A stretch of DNA of 64,000 bases from Billgrantia azerbaijanica (GCA_004551485.1 SBLD01000004.1:1-64000), one strand, 5' to 3'; counted from the stretch's first letter, positions 53,488 to 62,292 are shown. Translations and numbers: made by a program. The notes: a model not told the origin generated them from the letters alone.

Positions 53488-54689
53488 TGAACGAGATACT
53501 GGTCATCAACAGCGGCTCGTCGAGCCTCAAGTTCGCCCTGTTCGGCGTGCCCGAGGGCGCCGGCCTGGACGACCTGCAAATGCGCTATCGCGGCCACTTC
53601 GCCGGGCTCGGCAGCCGGGCGCGACTGACCCTGGTCGACGCGGCGGGTCGGCGCCGCGAGTACAGTGGTTCGCGCACCCCGCTGGGGCGCATTGCCGCCG
53701 ACCTGGACCACGACGCGGCCCTGTCGCGGCTGCTGGCGTGGATCGAGGCGCACCCGGAGCTGGCCGACGTCACGGCCGTGGGCCATCGCATCGTGCACGG
53801 CGGTCGCGAGCACTGCGCGCCGCTGCGCCTGGATGCCGCGCGTCTCGCCGAACTCGAGGCGCTGGTGCCGCTGGCGCCGCTGCACCAGCCCTATGGGCTG
53901 GCGCCGGTGCAGGCGCTCAAGGAGATGCGCCCGCGCCTGCCCCAGGTCGCCTGCTTCGACACGGCCTTTCACGTTACCCAACCGGCGGTGGCGCAGACCT
54001 TCCCGCTGCCGCGCCGCTTCACCACGAGCGGCATGCGGCGCTACGGCTTCCACGGGCTCTCCTACGACTACATCAACCGCACGCTGCCGCGCTGGGTGGG
54101 GGGCGCCACGGGCCGGACGCTCGTCGCCCACCTGGGCAACGGGGCCAGCCTGTGCGCCATCCGCGACGGCGCGAGCGTCGCCTCCACCATGGGTTTCACC
54201 GCCCTCGACGGGCTGATGATGGGGACCCGCAGCGGCAGCCTCGACCCCGGCCTGGTACTCCACTTGATCCTGGAGAGGGGACTCTCGGCGGAGCGGGTGC
54301 AGCACCTGCTCTACAAGGAGTCCGGCCTGCTGGGCGTCTCCGGGATCAGCGGCGACATGCGCGAGCTGCTGGCCAGCCCGGCGCCGGAGGCGGCCGAGGC
54401 CATCGAGCTCTTCGTCTACCGCATCGTGCGCGAGATCGGCAGCCTGGCGGCGGCGCTGGGCGGCCTCGACCACCTGGTGTTCACCGCCGGCATCGGCGAG
54501 CGCGCGGCGCCGGTGCGCGCTGCCGTGGTGGCAGGCTGCGGCTGGCTGGGGGCGACGCTGGACCCCGATGCCAACGCGACCGATGCCGTCAGCATCGCCG
54601 GGCCGGACAGCTGCGTCGGGGTGTGGGTGATCCCCACCGACGAGGAGCGCATGATCGCCTGGCACACCGCGCGCAGCCTCGCCGGGTGA
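53487..54689 (+). CDS. ackA: Acetate/propionate kinase
   Basis: A 400-residue acetokinase that converts acetyl (or propionyl) phosphate and ADP to the acid and ATP. Motifs are VINSGSSSLKF, VGHRIVHGG, RRYGFHGLSYDY, AHLGNGAS and FTAGIGERA. Its start overlaps the stop of the MaoC-Pta gene (TGATG), and the pair forms a compact acyl-CoA to ATP pathway. Length and order match AckA well. Confidence 0.95.
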   Translation: MNEILVINSGSSSLKFALFGVPEGAGLDDLQMRYRGHFAGLGSRARLTLVDAAGRRREYSGSRTPLGRIAADLDHDAALSRLLAWIEAHPELADVTAVGHRIVHGGREHCAPLRLDAARLAELEALVPLAPLHQPYGLAPVQALKEMRPRLPQVACFDTAFHVTQPAVAQTFPLPRRFTTSGMRRYGFHGLSYDYINRTLPRWVGGATGRTLVAHLGNGASLCAIRDGASVASTMGFTALDGLMMGTRSGSLDPGLVLHLILERGLSAERVQHLLYKESGLLGVSGISGDMRELLASPAPEAAEAIELFVYRIVREIGSLAAALGGLDHLVFTAGIGERAAPVRAAVVAGCGWLGATLDPDANATDAVSIAGPDSCVGVWVIPTDEERMIAWHTARSLAG

Positions 54690-54703
54690 ATCCCCGTCCC
54701 CGT

Positions 54704-56101
54704 CTATAGCGTTTGCCAGGGGGCGGGGGGCGGCTCCTCCAAGGCCTCGACGAGGACGTCGAGGGCCCGGGTCAGGGCCTCGCGCGAGGCGGCGGCGCTC
54801 AGGCACAGGCGCAGCGCCTGAGGGGCCGGCTCGCTGCCCACGCAGAAGGGTTCGGCGCTGGTCACCCGTACGCCGCGCCGCTCCAGCACCTCCTGCAGGG
54901 CGGCACTGCGCAGCTCGAAGGGCAGCGGGAGCCACAGGTTGGAACTGTGGGGGCGTCCGCTCACCGCAAAGTCGCCCAGCCGTTCGCGCGCCAGACGCTG
55001 CCGCGCGCCCAGTTCCTCGGTCTGCCACGCCAGCAGCCGTTCGCTGTCGTCGCTGGCCACCCAGCGGCATACGGCCTCCACCATCAGCGGGGGCACCATC
55101 CAGCTCTGGGCGCGCAGTGCCGCGCCGAGGCGTTCGCGCAGCGGCGCCGGTGCCGTCAGGGTGCCGATGCGCAGCCCGCCGGCCAGCACCTTGGAGGTGC
55201 TGAACACGAACAGCGTGTGCTCCGGCGCCAGCCGGTAAAGCGGGGTGCCGCGCTCCTCCGCGGGCAGGTACTGAACCCCATCCTCGAGAATCCAGAACTC
55301 GTGGCGGCGCGCCAGTTCGGCCAGTCGTTCGCGGCGTGCTTCATCGAGCATCGCCCCGGTGGGGTTGTTCTGGTCGGGGGTGACGTAGACGAGTCGCGGC
55401 GGCTGCTGGCTGCACAGCCTCTCGAGGGCATCGAGATCCATGCCGCCGGCATCCAGCGCCACCGGCAGCAGCTTGAGGTGTGCCTGTCGCGCTGCACTGA
55501 TCAGCCCGGGGTAGGTCAGGGCATCGGCGGCAATGCGCTCGCCGGGGCGCGTCAGCGCCCGCAGGGCCAGGCTGAGGCCGTGCTGCCCGCCCTGGGTGAT
55601 CAACAGCGCTGCCGGGTCCACCGGCATGCCGAGCCGGCCCATCCAGGCCGCCAGCTGTTCGCGGTGGGCGGGCACGCCGCAGGCGTCCTGGTAGTCCACC
55701 GCGCGCTGCAGCAGCTCGGCGTCGTTGGCGATCGTCTGCAGGGCACGCCCCAGCGCGGCCGCGCGCAGCGGGTGTGGCGGCGGCAGGCTGAGGCTCAGAT
55801 CGATCATCCCCTCGTCGACCGGGCGATGGGTCATCAGGAAGGGGCTGGGCGCTGCTGTCTCGCCGCCCAGCACATAGGTGCCGCTGCCGACCCGGGCCGC
55901 CACCCAGCCTTGGCGCTCGGCCTCGGCATAGGCGCGCGTCACGGTGCCCACCGTGACCTCGAGCGCGTCGGCCAGGCGGCGCTGCGGGGGCAGGCGGGCG
56001 CCGGGTTCGAGCTCGCCGGCCTGCACGGCGCGGGCGATGGCCTCGGCAATCTCCCGGTAGCGGGGGCCCTGGCCGACCAGGTGGGGGATCCAGATTGTCA
56101 T
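54704..56101 (-). CDS. MocR-family regulator (GntR HTH plus aminotransferase domain)
   Basis: A 465-residue MocR-type regulator. The N-terminal winged helix (YREIAEAIARAV ... ARLPPQRRLADALEVTVGTVTRAYAEAE, core GTVTRAY) binds DNA. The C-terminal aminotransferase-fold domain keeps the PLP lysine in FSTSKVLAGG and the TPDQNNPTG segment. It is divergent from a LysE-type exporter across a 98-base region that carries an inverted repeat and a promoter, so it probably controls that gene in response to an amino acid or PLP adduct. Confidence 0.9.
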   Translation of the reverse strand: MTIWIPHLVGQGPRYREIAEAIARAVQAGELEPGARLPPQRRLADALEVTVGTVTRAYAEAERQGWVAARVGSGTYVLGGETAAPSPFLMTHRPVDEGMIDLSLSLPPPHPLRAAALGRALQTIANDAELLQRAVDYQDACGVPAHREQLAAWMGRLGMPVDPAALLITQGGQHGLSLALRALTRPGERIAADALTYPGLISAARQAHLKLLPVALDAGGMDLDALERLCSQQPPRLVYVTPDQNNPTGAMLDEARRERLAELARRHEFWILEDGVQYLPAEERGTPLYRLAPEHTLFVFSTSKVLAGGLRIGTLTAPAPLRERLGAALRAQSWMVPPLMVEAVCRWVASDDSERLLAWQTEELGARQRLARERLGDFAVSGRPHSSNLWLPLPFELRSAALQEVLERRGVRVTSAEPFCVGSEPAPQALRLCLSAAASREALTRALDVLVEALEEPPPAPWQTL

Positions 56102-56117
56102 GGTGACAATAAAACCT

Positions 56118-56145
56118 TTGACGCCCTATTTGTACCCATTATGCT
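56118..56145 (+). promoter_or_regulatory. Promoter of the LysE-type exporter gene
   Basis: TTGACG at 56118-56123, 16 bases, then TATGCT at 56140-56145. The left arm of the MocR inverted repeat (56129-56139) lies in the spacer, which suits direct control by the divergent regulator. Confidence 0.6.
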
Positions 56146-56196
56146 GGATTTTGTCGGCATTTACAGCCAGTCAATGCAAAAATGTATGGATACAAA
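56129..56196. promoter_or_regulatory. MocR operator, inverted repeat
   Basis: TTTGTACCCAT at 56129-56139 and ATGGATACAAA at 56186-56196 are inverted copies that differ at one position, 46 bases apart. MocR dimers bind such separated half-sites. The right arm ends 3 bases before the exporter start codon. Confidence 0.6.
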
Positions 56197-56199
56197 ATC

Positions 56200-56802
56200 A
56201 TGGAAACCCTGGCAGTCCTCGGGCCCGCGGCCCTCTACATGATCTCGATGACCATCACCCCCGGTCCCAACAACGTGATGCTCACCGCCTCCGGGGCCAA
56301 CTACGGCTTCCTGCGCACGCTGCCGCACATCTTCGGCATCCTCGGCGGTTGCTTCCTGCTCTTCGCCGGCATCGCCCTGGGCTTGGGGCTGGTCTTCGAG
56401 CGCTACCCGCTGGTGCAGACGGCGCTACGCATCGTCGGCAGCGCCTACCTGCTCTACTTGGCCTGGCGCATCGCCACCGCGCCCCCGCCCGACCTGCGCC
56501 GCCGCGGCGAGGGGCGGCCGCTGCGCTTCTGGCAGGCGGCCGCCTTCCAGTTCGCCAATCCCAAGGCGTGGGTGATGGGGCTGGCGCTGATGGCGGGCTT
56601 TCTGCCCGAGGGCGGTAATACGGTGACGAACGCGCTGCTGCTGGCCGGGTTCGCCGAGCTGGTGGGGCTGCCGTGCATCGCCCTGTGGGCCGGCTTCGGC
56701 ACCGCCATCGGCCGCTGGCTCGACGGTCCGCGTGCCTGGCGGGTGTTCAACGGTGTCATGGGCGGGCTGACCGCGGCCTGCGTGATCTTCATTCTGGGAT
56801 GA
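56200..56802 (+). CDS. LysE/RhtB-family amino acid exporter
   Basis: A 200-residue inner-membrane exporter with six hydrophobic segments. The diagnostic start is MTITPGPNNVMLTASGANYG, here given as the core TPGPNN, with a following G-rich helix and FQFANPKAWVM. Its substrate is an amino acid or derivative, and the MocR partner suggests it is inducible. Start 56200 is chosen over the in-frame ATG six codons upstream because the operator arm and family length fit. Confidence 0.9.
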   Translation: METLAVLGPAALYMISMTITPGPNNVMLTASGANYGFLRTLPHIFGILGGCFLLFAGIALGLGLVFERYPLVQTALRIVGSAYLLYLAWRIATAPPPDLRRRGEGRPLRFWQAAAFQFANPKAWVMGLALMAGFLPEGGNTVTNALLLAGFAELVGLPCIALWAGFGTAIGRWLDGPRAWRVFNGVMGGLTAACVIFILG

Positions 56803-56883
56803 TTGTCGGACCGCTTCGCGGGCAGTGATACGGGGTGATAATGGCGGTGGGTCAGGGGGCGTTGAACTTTTCCATCCGGCAAT

Positions 56884-56923
56884 CAGTCGTACTGATTGAC
56901 GTACGTACTGGATGACGTACTCT
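56884..56923 (+). promoter_or_regulatory. Repeated GTAC operator and promoter of yefM-yoeB
   Basis: Several overlapping GTAC motifs lie here: CAGTCGTACTG, GACGTACGTACTG and GACGTACTC. They surround TTGACG (56896-56901) and a weak TACTCT (56918-56923) with 16 bases between. Palindromic repeats at this place fit autorepression by a YefM-type antitoxin. The antitoxin ATG is about 30 bases downstream. Confidence 0.5.
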
Positions 56924-56952
56924 CAACTAGAGAGAACGACCGGAGACAGGCC

Positions 56953-57195
56953 ATGCCCACGATGACGGCCAGCGAAGCCCGAGCCAACCTGTATCGCCTG
57001 ATCGACGAGGTGGCCTCCTCGCATCAGCCACTGCACATATCGGGCAAGCGCAACAAGGCGGTGTTGATTGCCGAGGAAGACTGGGAAGCGATCCAGGAGA
57101 CGCTGTTCCTGCTCTCGGTCCCCGGGATGCGCGAATCGATCCGGGAAGGTATGGAGACACCCGTTGACGAGTGCGGTGAGGACCTGGAGTGGTGA
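56953..57195 (+). CDS. yefM: YefM/Phd-family antitoxin
   Basis: An 80-residue antitoxin with the family start MTASEARANLYRLIDEV (core TASEAR) for DNA binding and a C-terminal toxin-binding part rich in acidic residues (DECGEDLEW). It keeps the YoeB toxin inactive and represses its own operon. GGAGACAGG precedes the ATG. Its stop overlaps the toxin GTG start. Confidence 0.9.
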   Translation: MPTMTASEARANLYRLIDEVASSHQPLHISGKRNKAVLIAEEDWEAIQETLFLLSVPGMRESIREGMETPVDECGEDLEW

Positions 57196-57455
57196 CGTGG
57201 CGCCTGGCCTACACGAAGCAGGCGCAAAAGGATGCCAAGAAGCTGGCGTCGAGTGGGTTGAAACCCAAGGCGCAGGAGTTGCTGGTCCTGTTGGCCGAAG
57301 ACCCGTTCCAGAAGCCGCCGCCCTTCGAAAAGCTCGTGGGCGATCTTGCCGGTGCCTATTCGCGGCGCATCAACATCCAGCACCGCCTGGTCTATCAGGT
57401 GCTGGAGGAGGAGCGGGTCGTCAAGGTGCTGCGGCTCTGGAGTCATTACGAATAG
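57192..57455 (+). CDS. yoeB: YoeB/Txe-family mRNA endonuclease toxin
   Basis: An 87-residue ribosome-dependent RNase of the YoeB/Txe group. Typical parts are the basic N-terminus (WRLAYTKQAQKDAKKL), the PF.KPPPFEKLVGDLAGAYSRRI segment (core LAGAYSRRI) and C-terminal LWSHYE with His and Tyr of the active site. The start is a GTG at 57192 (GTGA overlap with yefM); a GTG three bases earlier is less likely. Confidence 0.9.
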   Translation: MTWRLAYTKQAQKDAKKLASSGLKPKAQELLVLLAEDPFQKPPPFEKLVGDLAGAYSRRINIQHRLVYQVLEEERVVKVLRLWSHYE

Positions 57456-57467
57456 CGCAATAAAGCC

Positions 57468-58415
57468 CTACAGAAATTCTTCCAACTCCTCGCGCCCCAT
57501 ATTGCCGCCGGTGACGACCACCACCAGGTCGCCTTCCGGTGGCAGCGTGGCGGCGCCTTCCCGCAGGGCGGCCACGCCCACGGCGGCGCCCGGCTCGGCG
57601 AACAGCTTGCTCGCGTAGAGCAGGTGGTGCATGGCGCGGTGGATGGCCGCCTCGTCGACGCTGGCGAGGGCGTCGACATGCGCCCGGCACAGTGGATAGG
57701 TGTGCTCGCCGACGATGGCCGCGGCCAGGCTCTTGGCGCAGGTATCGACCGAAGCCAGCCGCGCCGGTCCGCCGCTCGCCCAGGCGTGGGCCATGCTCGC
57801 CGCCCCGGCCGGTTCCACGCCGATCAGGGTGAGCGAGGGACGCAGGGCGTCGACGGCCACGCCGATGCCTGAGATGAGCCCGCCGCCGCCGACGGGGCAG
57901 AGGATCGCCGTCGCCTCGGGCGCCTGGGCGAGGATCTCCAGGCCCACCGTGCCCTGGCCGGCGATGATGCGTTCGTCGTCGTAGGGGTGCACCAGGGTCA
58001 GGCCGCGCTCTGTCACCAGGCGGTGCATCAGCGTCCAGGCGTCGTTGATGTCGCCGTGCAGGCGTACCTCGGCGCCCAGCTCGCGGGCGCCCTCGACCTT
58101 GAAGGGGCTGGCGTTCTCCGGCATCACGATGGTCACCGCCGCGCCCGCCTCGCGTGCCGCCCAGGCGAGCCCCAGGGCGTGGTTGCCGGCGGAGACGGCG
58201 CCGAGTCCGCCCTCCAGTTCCTCGGGCGTGGCCGTGCGCACCCAGTTGAGTGCGCCGCGCGCCTTGAAGGAGCCGGTGCGCTGGAACGGCTCGCCCTTGA
58301 GCCATACGCGTCGCCCCAGCTGCTCGGAGAGGGCGTGGTCGGGAATCAGGGGCGTGGGGAGGAGGGTGTCGGCGATGCGCGCCTGCGCCTGCTGCAGTTG
58401 CTCGAGGTCGATCAT
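57468..58415 (-). CDS. PLP-dependent threonine/serine dehydratase-like enzyme
   Basis: A 315-residue fold-type II PLP enzyme. The Schiff-base lysine is in GSFKARGA, the PLP phosphate loop is CPVGGGGLI, and SAGNHALGLAWAA fits the substrate loop. It resembles threo-3-hydroxyaspartate or serine/threonine ammonia-lyases that give 2-oxo acids. No ACT-type regulatory domain is present. The start at 58415 has GGAGG 6 bases upstream; an earlier ATG is less well placed. Confidence 0.88.
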   Translation of the reverse strand: MIDLEQLQQAQARIADTLLPTPLIPDHALSEQLGRRVWLKGEPFQRTGSFKARGALNWVRTATPEELEGGLGAVSAGNHALGLAWAAREAGAAVTIVMPENASPFKVEGARELGAEVRLHGDINDAWTLMHRLVTERGLTLVHPYDDERIIAGQGTVGLEILAQAPEATAILCPVGGGGLISGIGVAVDALRPSLTLIGVEPAGAASMAHAWASGGPARLASVDTCAKSLAAAIVGEHTYPLCRAHVDALASVDEAAIHRAMHHLLYASKLFAEPGAAVGVAALREGAATLPPEGDLVVVVTGGNMGREELEEFL

Positions 58416-58440
58416 GGGGCCTCCGGTGACAGGGGACATA

Positions 58441-58462
58441 GGCCCCCGCTGCAGCGGGGGCC
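58441..58462. terminator. Perfect palindromic stem-loop
   Basis: GGCCCCCGCTGCAGCGGGGGCC, a perfect 22-base palindrome, followed on the plus strand by TTGCTTGTT. It lies between the end of the methyltransferase gene (minus strand) and the start of the dehydratase gene (minus strand). A terminator for the methyltransferase is the likeliest role; no plus-strand gene ends here. Confidence 0.5.
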
Positions 58463-58493
58463 TTGCTTGTTCCCCAGTGTAGGCGGGGTCTCT

Positions 58494-59579
58494 TCAGGGG
58501 CGACAGACGAAGTAATCGTTCTGGATGTCATGCTCCAACTGGTGCACCTGGATGTCGCCGAAGCCCGCTGCCTCCAGGTACTGGAGCGCCCGTTCGCGGC
58601 CCCACATCGTGCCCAACCCTTCGCCGCCCTGGGCCAGCGACACCGTCATGCAGTGGCTCACCGAGACGGCATAGAGCAGCGTGCCGAGCGGGTGGTCGCG
58701 GTCGAGGTGATGGTGGCTCGAGGCGTGGATGTCCTGCACCAGGTAGACGCCATCTTCAGCGAGGCTCTTGCGGATCCCGGCGAGCAGCCGGCGCGGCTGG
58801 CCCTGGTCGTGGATGCCGTCGAAGGTGGTGATCAGGTCGAAGGCGGCCGGTTCGGCGGTGACATCGAAGTCGCTCAGGTCGCGGACCACGAAGCGGACGT
58901 TGTCGAGCCCAGCGCGCTCGGCCTGCTCGGTGGCCCAGGCGATTGCTTCCGCGGAGAGGTCGTAGCCGACGAAGCGGCTCTGCGGGTAACGCTCGGCCAT
59001 GGCGAGCAGGGCGCGGCCGCGACCGCAGGCGCAGTCCAGCACGCGGATGCCGTGCGCCAGGCGCGCGGGCAGCTCCGGGGCGAGCGGCAGGATGCCGTCG
59101 AACAACGCCGGCAGCACCGTCTGGCCGCTGTCGCTGGCCATCACCTCCTGGAAGCGCGGGTAGCGGGAGTAGGGCACGCCGCCCCCTTCGTGGAAGCAGC
59201 GCACCACGTCATCCTCCACGCTGCCCAGCATGGCGATAAACTGGGCATAGATGGCCAGGTTGGCGGGCCCCTTGTCGGTGAGCAGTTCGGCATGGGCGTC
59301 CGGCAGCCAGTAGGTGGCGGTGGCCGGGTCGGTCTCGATCACGCCGCCGGCCACCAAGCCGCCCAGCCATTCGCGCACGTAGCGCTCGTGCAGGTCGGTG
59401 CGTGCGGCAAGGGCCTCGCTGGTGATCGGAGCCTCACCGGCCAGTGCCTCGAGCAGCCCGGTGCGGTGGCCCAGCGAGATCAGCAGCATCAGGCCGCTCT
59501 CGTTGAGCGCCTGAACCAGCCGCGCCTCGAAGGCCTCGGTCGATGCCTGAGCGGAGGTGGAAAAGTGGATATCGCACAT
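58494..59579 (-). CDS. Class I SAM-dependent methyltransferase with N-terminal winged helix
   Basis: A 361-residue methyltransferase. Residues ~20-90 form a winged-helix-like dimerisation domain (LMLLISLGHRTGLLEAL), and the rest is a SAM-binding domain with LDCACGRGRAL, VGYDLS and FDLITTFDGIHD. The architecture resembles plant-type O-methyltransferases and bacterial RedA-like relatives; the substrate is unknown. Residues 27-30, SGLM, start the helix. It is divergent from an AraC/GlxA-type regulator, which may control it. Confidence 0.85.
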   Translation of the reverse strand: MCDIHFSTSAQASTEAFEARLVQALNESGLMLLISLGHRTGLLEALAGEAPITSEALAARTDLHERYVREWLGGLVAGGVIETDPATATYWLPDAHAELLTDKGPANLAIYAQFIAMLGSVEDDVVRCFHEGGGVPYSRYPRFQEVMASDSGQTVLPALFDGILPLAPELPARLAHGIRVLDCACGRGRALLAMAERYPQSRFVGYDLSAEAIAWATEQAERAGLDNVRFVVRDLSDFDVTAEPAAFDLITTFDGIHDQGQPRRLLAGIRKSLAEDGVYLVQDIHASSHHHLDRDHPLGTLLYAVSVSHCMTVSLAQGGEGLGTMWGRERALQYLEAAGFGDIQVHQLEHDIQNDYFVCRP

Positions 59580-59677
59580 GGTTGTTCTCCGTTGTCGTGG
59601 GGGGTGCAGGGAGCACCTTACGACCGGGCGGAACGGACCGGGAAAGTGCATTGCGACGCAAAGGGGCGTTTCGTGCC

Positions 59678-60715
59678 ATGAACGACTCCCGCGATGCCGA
59701 CACGGCTCCCTTGACCGTGGCCCTGCTGGCCACGCCCGAGGCGACCGCCTCGACGCTGTACGGCATGTACGACCTGTTCGGCTCGGCGGGCCGCGACTGG
59801 CCCCTGCTGATGCACGGCGAGGTGGGGCGGCCGCTGCTGCAGCCGGTGATCGTCTCCCGCGACGGGCGCGGCTTTCGCGCCCTCAACGGCGCCTGGATCC
59901 AGCCCGACGCCTGCCTGGCCGACTGCCCGGCGCCCGTGGCGATGTGCATTCCCGACCTCTACGTGGCCCCCGACGAGCCGCTGGCGGGGCGCTACCCGGT
60001 GGAGATCGACTGGCTGCACGGCTGCCAGGCGCGGGGGGCGCTGCTCGCTGCGGCGTGCACGGGGGCGCTACTGCTCGCCGAGGCAGGGCTGCTCGACGGC
60101 CAGGACGCCACCACCCACTGGGCCTACTGCGAGGCGCTGGCACGCCGGCACCCCCGGGTGAACGTGCATGCCCACCGCACCCTGGTGGTGAGCGGCGAGG
60201 GGCAGCGGCTGATCATGGCCGGCGGCGGTACCACCTGGGTGGACCTGGCGCTGTTCCTGGTGGCGCGGCTGGTGGGCGTGGACGAGGCGATGCACCTGGC
60301 GCGCATTCACCTGATCGACTGGCACCAGCACGGCCAGCAGCCCTATGCCAGCCTGAGCCAGGCGCGCCAGGTGGCGGACGCCTGCATCGCGCGCTGCCAG
60401 GTGTGGGTCGCCCAGCACTACGACACCCCCTCGCCGGTGGCCGGCATGGTCAAGCTCAGCGGCCTGACCGAGCGCTCCTTCAAGCGGCGTTTCAAGGCGG
60501 CCACCGGCATGACGCCCATGGAGTACGTGCACACCCTGCGCCTCGAGGAGGCCAAGCAGCTCCTGGAGTGCGAGGACGCGTCCATCGAGGCGGTGGCCGA
60601 GCAGGTCGGTTACGCCGACCCGAGCTTCTTCCGCCGGCTATTCACCCGGCGCGTGGGGCTCACCCCCAGCCAGTACCGGCGGCGTTTCCGCAGCCTGCGG
60701 CAGCGCCTGCAGTGA
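59678..60715 (+). CDS. GlxA-type AraC-family regulator
   Basis: A 345-residue regulator with an N-terminal DJ-1/PfpI-like domain (FGSAGRDWPLL, LLAAACTGALLLAEAGLLDG with the Cys elbow) and a C-terminal AraC HTH pair (ASIEAVAEQVGYADPSFFRRLFTRRVG, core YADPSFFRRLF). GlxA-type proteins respond to small molecules. The ATG at 59678 follows AAGGGG. It is divergent from the methyltransferase gene with 98 bases between, so mutual control of that gene is likely. Confidence 0.88.
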   Translation: MNDSRDADTAPLTVALLATPEATASTLYGMYDLFGSAGRDWPLLMHGEVGRPLLQPVIVSRDGRGFRALNGAWIQPDACLADCPAPVAMCIPDLYVAPDEPLAGRYPVEIDWLHGCQARGALLAAACTGALLLAEAGLLDGQDATTHWAYCEALARRHPRVNVHAHRTLVVSGEGQRLIMAGGGTTWVDLALFLVARLVGVDEAMHLARIHLIDWHQHGQQPYASLSQARQVADACIARCQVWVAQHYDTPSPVAGMVKLSGLTERSFKRRFKAATGMTPMEYVHTLRLEEAKQLLECEDASIEAVAEQVGYADPSFFRRLFTRRVGLTPSQYRRRFRSLRQRLQ

Positions 60716-60831
60716 GGCCGCTGATCGGCGACAAACCAAAAAAATCCCCGGCGCGGTGTCGATTTCCCGCCTGCCATTCGTCCCAACAGGGAACGTCCCG
60801 CCATGTCGATTCCCAAGGAGGAGAAAGCCCG

Positions 60832-61212
60832 ATGAAGTACGCAGCACTGGTCTACTACCTGGAAAGCCACATCGACGCCATGACCGAGCAGGAGTGGCAC
60901 GACCTCAACCAGGAGTGCCTGGCCGGCGTGGAGCGCCTGACGGACCAGGGCCATTTCCTCGGCGGCCAGGCCCTGCAGCCGGTGGGCACCGCCACCAGCG
61001 TGCGGGTACGCAACGGCGAGGTGCTGGTCTCCGACGGCCCCTTCGCCGAAACCAAGGAGCAGCTGGCCGGCTTCTACCTGCTCGATGCCCGTGATCTGGA
61101 GGAAGCCCTGCAACTGGCCAGCCGCATTCCGCCGGCCCGCTTCGGCACCATCGAAGTGCGCCCGGTGCGGGAACTGCCACCCTATTCTCCCTCTTCGATG
61201 GCAAGCGGCTGA
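60832..61212 (+). CDS. YciI/DGPF-family protein with altered 3' end
   Basis: A 126-residue YCII-fold protein. It has KYAALVYYLE, the DGPF motif SDGPFAETKEQLAGF and IPPARFGTIEVRPVREL. Family members usually end about at VREL. Here the frame continues PPYSPSSMASG over a short piece of another gene (see 61191-61247), so the tail is probably a deletion artefact. GGAGGAG stands before the ATG. The protein's function is unknown; relatives are small-molecule or regulator partners, often near sigma factors. Confidence 0.85.
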   Translation: MKYAALVYYLESHIDAMTEQEWHDLNQECLAGVERLTDQGHFLGGQALQPVGTATSVRVRNGEVLVSDGPFAETKEQLAGFYLLDARDLEEALQLASRIPPARFGTIEVRPVRELPPYSPSSMASG

Positions 61213-61247
61213 TCTATGGCGGCTTCGAGCGGATCGTGGACGAGTAG
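61191..61247 (+). pseudogene. Remnant of a DUF1428 (YbaA-like) gene
   Basis: Reading from 61191 in the frame not used by the YciI gene gives LFDGKRLIYGGFERIVDE and a TAG at 61245-61247. This is the conserved C-terminal end of DUF1428 proteins (FDGKR.IYGGF). No start or other part is present. I infer that a deletion joined the YciI gene to the last ~18 codons of a neighbouring DUF1428 gene. Confidence 0.6.
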
Positions 61248-61252
61248 CCCTG

Positions 61253-61293
61253 GCCGCCTGTCGGATAGCTCCGCAGCAAGGCCGACAGGCGGC
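61253..61293. terminator. Bidirectional terminator-like stem-loop
   Basis: GCCGCCTGTCGG at 61253-61264 and CCGACAGGCGGC at 61282-61293 form a perfect 12-base stem with a 17-base loop. It lies between the convergent YciI and CDF genes. No long U-tract follows, but the position and strength suggest transcription ends here from both sides. Confidence 0.6.
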
Positions 61294-61297
61294 TCGG

Positions 61298-62203
61298 CTA
61301 GGCCCAGCGTTCGTCGGCGGTGAACGCCACGGTGAACCAGCGCCGCTTTGCCGGGGGCGTCAGGCCGGCGGCGATCTCCTCGCGGATCTCGTCCATCACG
61401 GCGACCCCCTGGCCCGCGGCGAACTCGGGCGTGGTGACGATGTGGATCTCGATGAAGTGGCCGCGCCCGCTCTTGGCCACGTGGCTGTAGTAGTCGAGCA
61501 GCCCCTCGCGCGCCATTACCGGCACCATGGCGGCGTGCACCTCGCGGTCCAGGTCGCTCGGCGCGATCAGCAGGATCTCGCGCAGGGCGCGGCGCACGAT
61601 GCCGATGGGCACCGGCAGGAAGCCAAGGGTGAGAAGCGCCAGCAGCAGCGAATCCACGTAGCGGGTGAGGTGTGCATAGGCGGTGCGCTCCAGCGCCAGG
61701 GCGACGACGAAAGCCACCAGTAGCGCCGTGGTGATCAGCGCCGCCATCAGCCAGCTCTGGGCGTCGATGCGCAGGAACTCCGAATCGACGCGGCGGTTGA
61801 TGCGTTTCTCGTAGACGAACATGGCGAAGCAGACCACGGCCACCACCGCCGCGTAGACGAGCGCCAGGCCGAAGGCCAGCTCGCGCCCACCCTCCAGTAG
61901 CCCCCGCACGGCGTTGAGGAAGGCGTAAAAGCACAGCAGCAGCAGGATGCTGCCGTTGAGCGCCGCCACCATCGGCTCCAGGTGCCAGTAGCCGTGCTGG
62001 AAGCGCTCGCTCGCCTCGCGCTCCGCCAGGCGTGCCACCAGCAGAGCCAGCCCCGACATGGCGGCGTCGATGGTGGAGAACACCCCGTCGAAGAGGATCG
62101 ACTGCGAGCCGGCCAGCAGGCCGAGCGTGACCCCCAGGGCCGACACGGTCAGCGTCGCGACGATGGAGTGCTTGAGGGTGCGCTGTTCCAGAGCGGCGGA
62201 CAT
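61298..62203 (-). CDS. Cation diffusion facilitator (CDF) transporter
   Basis: A 301-residue inner-membrane efflux protein of the cation diffusion facilitator family. Five or six hydrophobic segments (residues ~15-215) include [17 protein letters not shown] with the acidic metal-site residues. The C-terminal cytoplasmic domain ends [22 protein letters not shown]. These proteins export Zn2+, Fe2+ or related ions against protons. The start MSAALEQ has GGGAAG upstream and fits the family. Confidence 0.88.
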   Translation of the reverse strand: MSAALEQRTLKHSIVATLTVSALGVTLGLLAGSQSILFDGVFSTIDAAMSGLALLVARLAEREASERFQHGYWHLEPMVAALNGSILLLLCFYAFLNAVRGLLEGGRELAFGLALVYAAVVAVVCFAMFVYEKRINRRVDSEFLRIDAQSWLMAALITTALLVAFVVALALERTAYAHLTRYVDSLLLALLTLGFLPVPIGIVRRALREILLIAPSDLDREVHAAMVPVMAREGLLDYYSHVAKSGRGHFIEIHIVTTPEFAAGQGVAVMDEIREEIAAGLTPPAKRRWFTVAFTADERWA

Positions 62204-62292
62204 GGCATCTTCCCTGGTCACCAAAGCCTTCCAGTCTAGCCGAGCGATGCGGGGCGGGGGAGGTCAATGACAGCAACTCAACGCCTTGTCGC

